NCBI GenBank assembly: GCA_036159515.1
Contig: JAYYEV010000095.1
Location: forward strand, 1-24,508
Direction of reading: 5' to 3'
From: GCA-002727735 sp036159515
Lineage (GTDB): Bacteria > Bacteroidota > Bacteroidia > Flavobacteriales_D > Parvicellaceae
DNA: 24,508 bases
Shown: positions 23,041 through 24,508 of the stretch, one piece after another
How positions within the stretch are numbered: the stretch's first letter is position 1
How the letters are laid out: every line of letters starts with the position of its first letter
Translations under genes and position numbers: made by a program
The notes under the pieces: model-generated
What the model saw: the letters and a program-made list of their open reading frames with translations, nothing else
Database searches by the model: none
Told to the model about the DNA's origin: nothing

Positions 23041-24098
23041 TCTTTTACCCTAGAAAATTTCATCGCTTTAAGCATCCAATTAGGAAGTGGTTGGGTAGCA
23101 GGTCTTTTTTCAACATTAAGGTACAATCCTAATTTTTCAATTATTGGAATTTTATATACTTCTATCATTTCAATAAGAGTTCCATCTGGATCTTCACAAT
23201 ATGTACAATGAACTTTGGTAGATTCCCCCATACTTAATACATCTTTTGTATCGCAAGTAAATCCATGACCTTCAGAAGATAATTTCTTTCCTAAAGATGG
23301 CATGTTTCTCACATCAAAACCCAAATGAACAAATCCAGTATCTCCCCAAAGTCTATCTGCATATATTTTAACTGGTTTTCTATCTGTCAATTCTTGAACT
23401 AACTCTATGTAGCTTTTACCAGCTAACTTTGAGAAACCACCCCCTGAGGGGTTTTTTTGTGTTAGAAGTACTCTTCTATATTGACTAGTACCACCTTCAA
23501 TATTTGACCAATCTTCAAAAACACCACTTTTGTCATAAACAACCTCATCATAGCCTAATAAAGAATAAAATTTAATTGACTTATCCACATCTGAGACCCC
23601 TATACTACAACCAGCTGTTCCCCCAGTAACTGTAGGATGGTTTGTATAAAAATCATTTGCGGGAATGATTTGCCAAATTAAATCATCAATATCTTTTACA
23701 TAGAATGTTTCTCTACCATCTGGCGTGTTTGTAATTTTTGAAATTACATTGGCCTTATTTTTAATAAAAAAGTCGTATGCTTTAGATACATCTGGGGATT
23801 TAACCTGACCTATGAAAATCCCAAGATCTCCCAATTGATGTTTTATTTTAGCATGTGCTGCTTTAAATGTACTTGGGCAGACTACTTCCATTGCGCAACC
23901 ACCCTTTATATTTAATATCATGGCAGCACGCTTTGAAATAACTTTACCTTCAGTATAAATAGTCATTAAAGGGGCTTCTGCCTCATCATTAAACAAGGGA
24001 ATATCCATTCCAAAAAACTGCCTATACCATTTCCAAGCATTTTCATGGTTTGGTACACCTACTCCTATATGTTGTATTCCGTGTATGGTGTAACTCAT
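23037..24098 (-). CDS. Two-domain VOC-superfamily protein (glyoxalase/dioxygenase-like)
   Basis: 353 aa with four beta-alpha-beta-beta-beta modules (starting near residues 7, 91, 162 and 255), i.e. two VOC domains, the layout of 4-hydroxyphenylpyruvate dioxygenase and extradiol dioxygenases. Candidate metal ligands at the usual positions: His10 and Glu71 in domain 1; Glu232, His258 and Glu310 in domain 2. The His expected in module 2 is absent (Phe95 region) and in module 3 is Ser165, so the first metal site is incomplete and the second may hold three ligands. Substrate unknown; HPPD itself is unlikely from these residues. Its ATG overlaps the efp TGA by 4 bp (24095-24098), implying translational coupling. 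The coding sequence contains an in-frame A AAA AAC heptamer (see rejected items). Confidence 0.82.
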   Translation of the reverse strand: MSYTIHGIQHIGVGVPNHENAWKWYRQFFGMDIPLFNDEAEAPLMTIYTEGKVISKRAAMILNIKGGCAMEVVCPSTFKAAHAKIKHQLGDLGIFIGQVKSPDVSKAYDFFIKNKANVISKITNTPDGRETFYVKDIDDLIWQIIPANDFYTNHPTVTGGTAGCSIGVSDVDKSIKFYSLLGYDEVVYDKSGVFEDWSNIEGGTSQYRRVLLTQKNPSGGGFSKLAGKSYIELVQELTDRKPVKIYADRLWGDTGFVHLGFDVRNMPSLGKKLSSEGHGFTCDTKDVLSMGESTKVHCTYCEDPDGTLIEMIEVYKIPIIEKLGLYLNVEKRPATQPLPNWMLKAMKFSRVKD

Positions 24099-24508
24099 GA
24101 CTTTACCCTTTCCACATAAACTCCCTTTTGTACATCTACCTTGATTTTATCACCCGTATCAATAAATAAAGGAACCCTAACTTCTGCCCCTGTATCAATA
24201 GTTGCAGGTTTCATGGTATTTGTTGCAGTGTCTCCTTTAATACCAGGCTCCGTGTAAGTTACTTCTGCTTCTAAAAATTGAGGTTGTTCTACTATCAAAG
24301 GCATCTCTTCTTCCGCATGAAAAATGATGGTACATACCATACCCTCTTTAAGGAAATCAGGCTTATCAATCATATGACCTTCAACAAATATTTGCTCAAA
24401 ATTTTCAGTGTGCATGAAATGGTAACCGGTTCCTTCAATATACAAGAATTGATAAGGTCTATTTTCAATTCTTACCGTTTCAATTTTATGTCCTGCGGGA
24501 AAAGTATG
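24095..24508 (-). CDS. efp: Elongation factor P, C-terminal 137 residues (5' end beyond window)
   Basis: The frame is open from the window edge (24508) through the stop at 24097-24095, so the TTG at 24445 is not the start. EF-P is normally ~188 aa; about 51 N-terminal residues, including the loop with the modified Lys/Arg that enters the peptidyl-transferase centre, are off the window. Visible: TFPAGHKIETVRIENRPYQF at the start of the middle domain, YIEGTGYHFMHTENFEQI, and the C-terminal OB domain signature around EVTYTEPGIKGDTATNTMKPATIDTG (named region ~ last 45-20 residues), ending VDVQKGVYVERVKS. EF-P relieves ribosome stalling at polyproline. Followed by the VOC gene with a 4-bp ATGA overlap. 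Confidence 0.95.
   Translation of the reverse strand, partial: HTFPAGHKIETVRIENRPYQFLYIEGTGYHFMHTENFEQIFVEGHMIDKPDFLKEGMVCTIIFHAEEEMPLIVEQPQFLEAEVTYTEPGIKGDTATNTMKPATIDTGAEVRVPLFIDTGDKIKVDVQKGVYVERVKS

Noticed and set aside
23440..23460. In-frame A AAA AAC heptamer in the VOC gene (minus strand), directly followed by a CCCC/GGGG stem, resembling a -1 programmed frameshift site; on the plus strand it looks like a short terminator with T7.
   Set aside because: There is no spacer between heptamer and stem, the stem is only 4 bp, and the -1 frame ends after about 11 codons, giving only a truncated protein. The bases are explained by the codons for Gln-Lys-Asn-Pro-Ser-Gly-Gly. A terminator for the upstream SDR transcript remains a weak possibility.
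1..24508. CRISPR arrays, transposases, integrases, toxin-antitoxin or restriction genes, tRNA or rRNA.
   Set aside because: Read through both strands and intergenic gaps; no direct-repeat array, terminal inverted repeats, target duplications or RNA gene signatures seen.

Overview
The window looks like core chromosome of an AT-rich member of the Bacteroidota, most likely order Flavobacteriales. Several things point this way: a TonB-dependent receptor paired with a DUF5689-type lipoprotein; start regions that mostly lack Shine-Dalgarno sequences but carry TAnnTTTG-like -7 elements; the ribosomal order rplM-rpsI-rpsB-tsf-pyrH-frr; the DUF5522 mini-protein; and a long-form (663 aa) urocanate hydratase. 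The lineage is an inference from gene content, not from a search. I see no rRNA, tRNA, insertion sequence, phage gene, integrase or CRISPR array. Coding density is very high, and the longest stretch without a gene is about 280 bp (5998-6278).

Layout. (1) 1-2030, plus strand: the C-terminal end of a TonB-dependent receptor, then a surface lipoprotein with two domains joined by a Gly/Ser linker. (2) 2034-5997, minus strand: sucA-sucB (E1 and E2 of 2-oxoglutarate dehydrogenase), convergent with the lipoprotein. (3) 6279-7184, plus: a TIGR01777-type epimerase. (4) 7181-11650, minus: a tight operon of an RND/MMPL-type membrane transporter, an orphan rfbA and a polyprenyl (probably geranylgeranyl) diphosphate synthase. 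(5) 11707-12753, plus: a radical SAM/SPASM protein, divergent from the transporter across a 56-bp spacer that holds a perfect 14-bp palindrome, and ending in a strong bidirectional terminator. (6) 12797-13066, minus: a tiny, extremely acidic lipoprotein with a His-rich tail. (7) 13148-17050, minus: rplM-rpsI-rpsB-tsf-pyrH-frr, with a clear promoter before rplM, a structured spacer before rpsB and an intrinsic terminator between tsf and pyrH. (8) 17139-19694, minus: gdhA-kbl. (9) 19840-22015, plus: a 63-aa Cys-rich DUF5522 protein overlapping hutU. (10) 22085-23040, plus: an unknown 56-aa protein overlapping a short-chain dehydrogenase. (11) 23037-24508, minus: efp (5' end beyond the window), translationally coupled to a two-domain VOC protein.

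Functionally, most of the window is translation and central or nitrogen metabolism. gdhA, sucAB and hutU all feed or drain the glutamate/2-oxoglutarate node, although they are not in one operon. I found no convincing new defence or mobile system. The least understood and most testable items are small or contextual: the DUF5522-hutU coupling, the transporter/rfbA/prenyl-synthase operon with its divergent radical SAM gene and shared palindrome, the acidic His-tailed lipoprotein, the efp-VOC coupling, the 56-aa ORF before the SDR, a G8 homopolymer inside gdhA, and promoters so close to start codons that leaderless mRNAs are likely.
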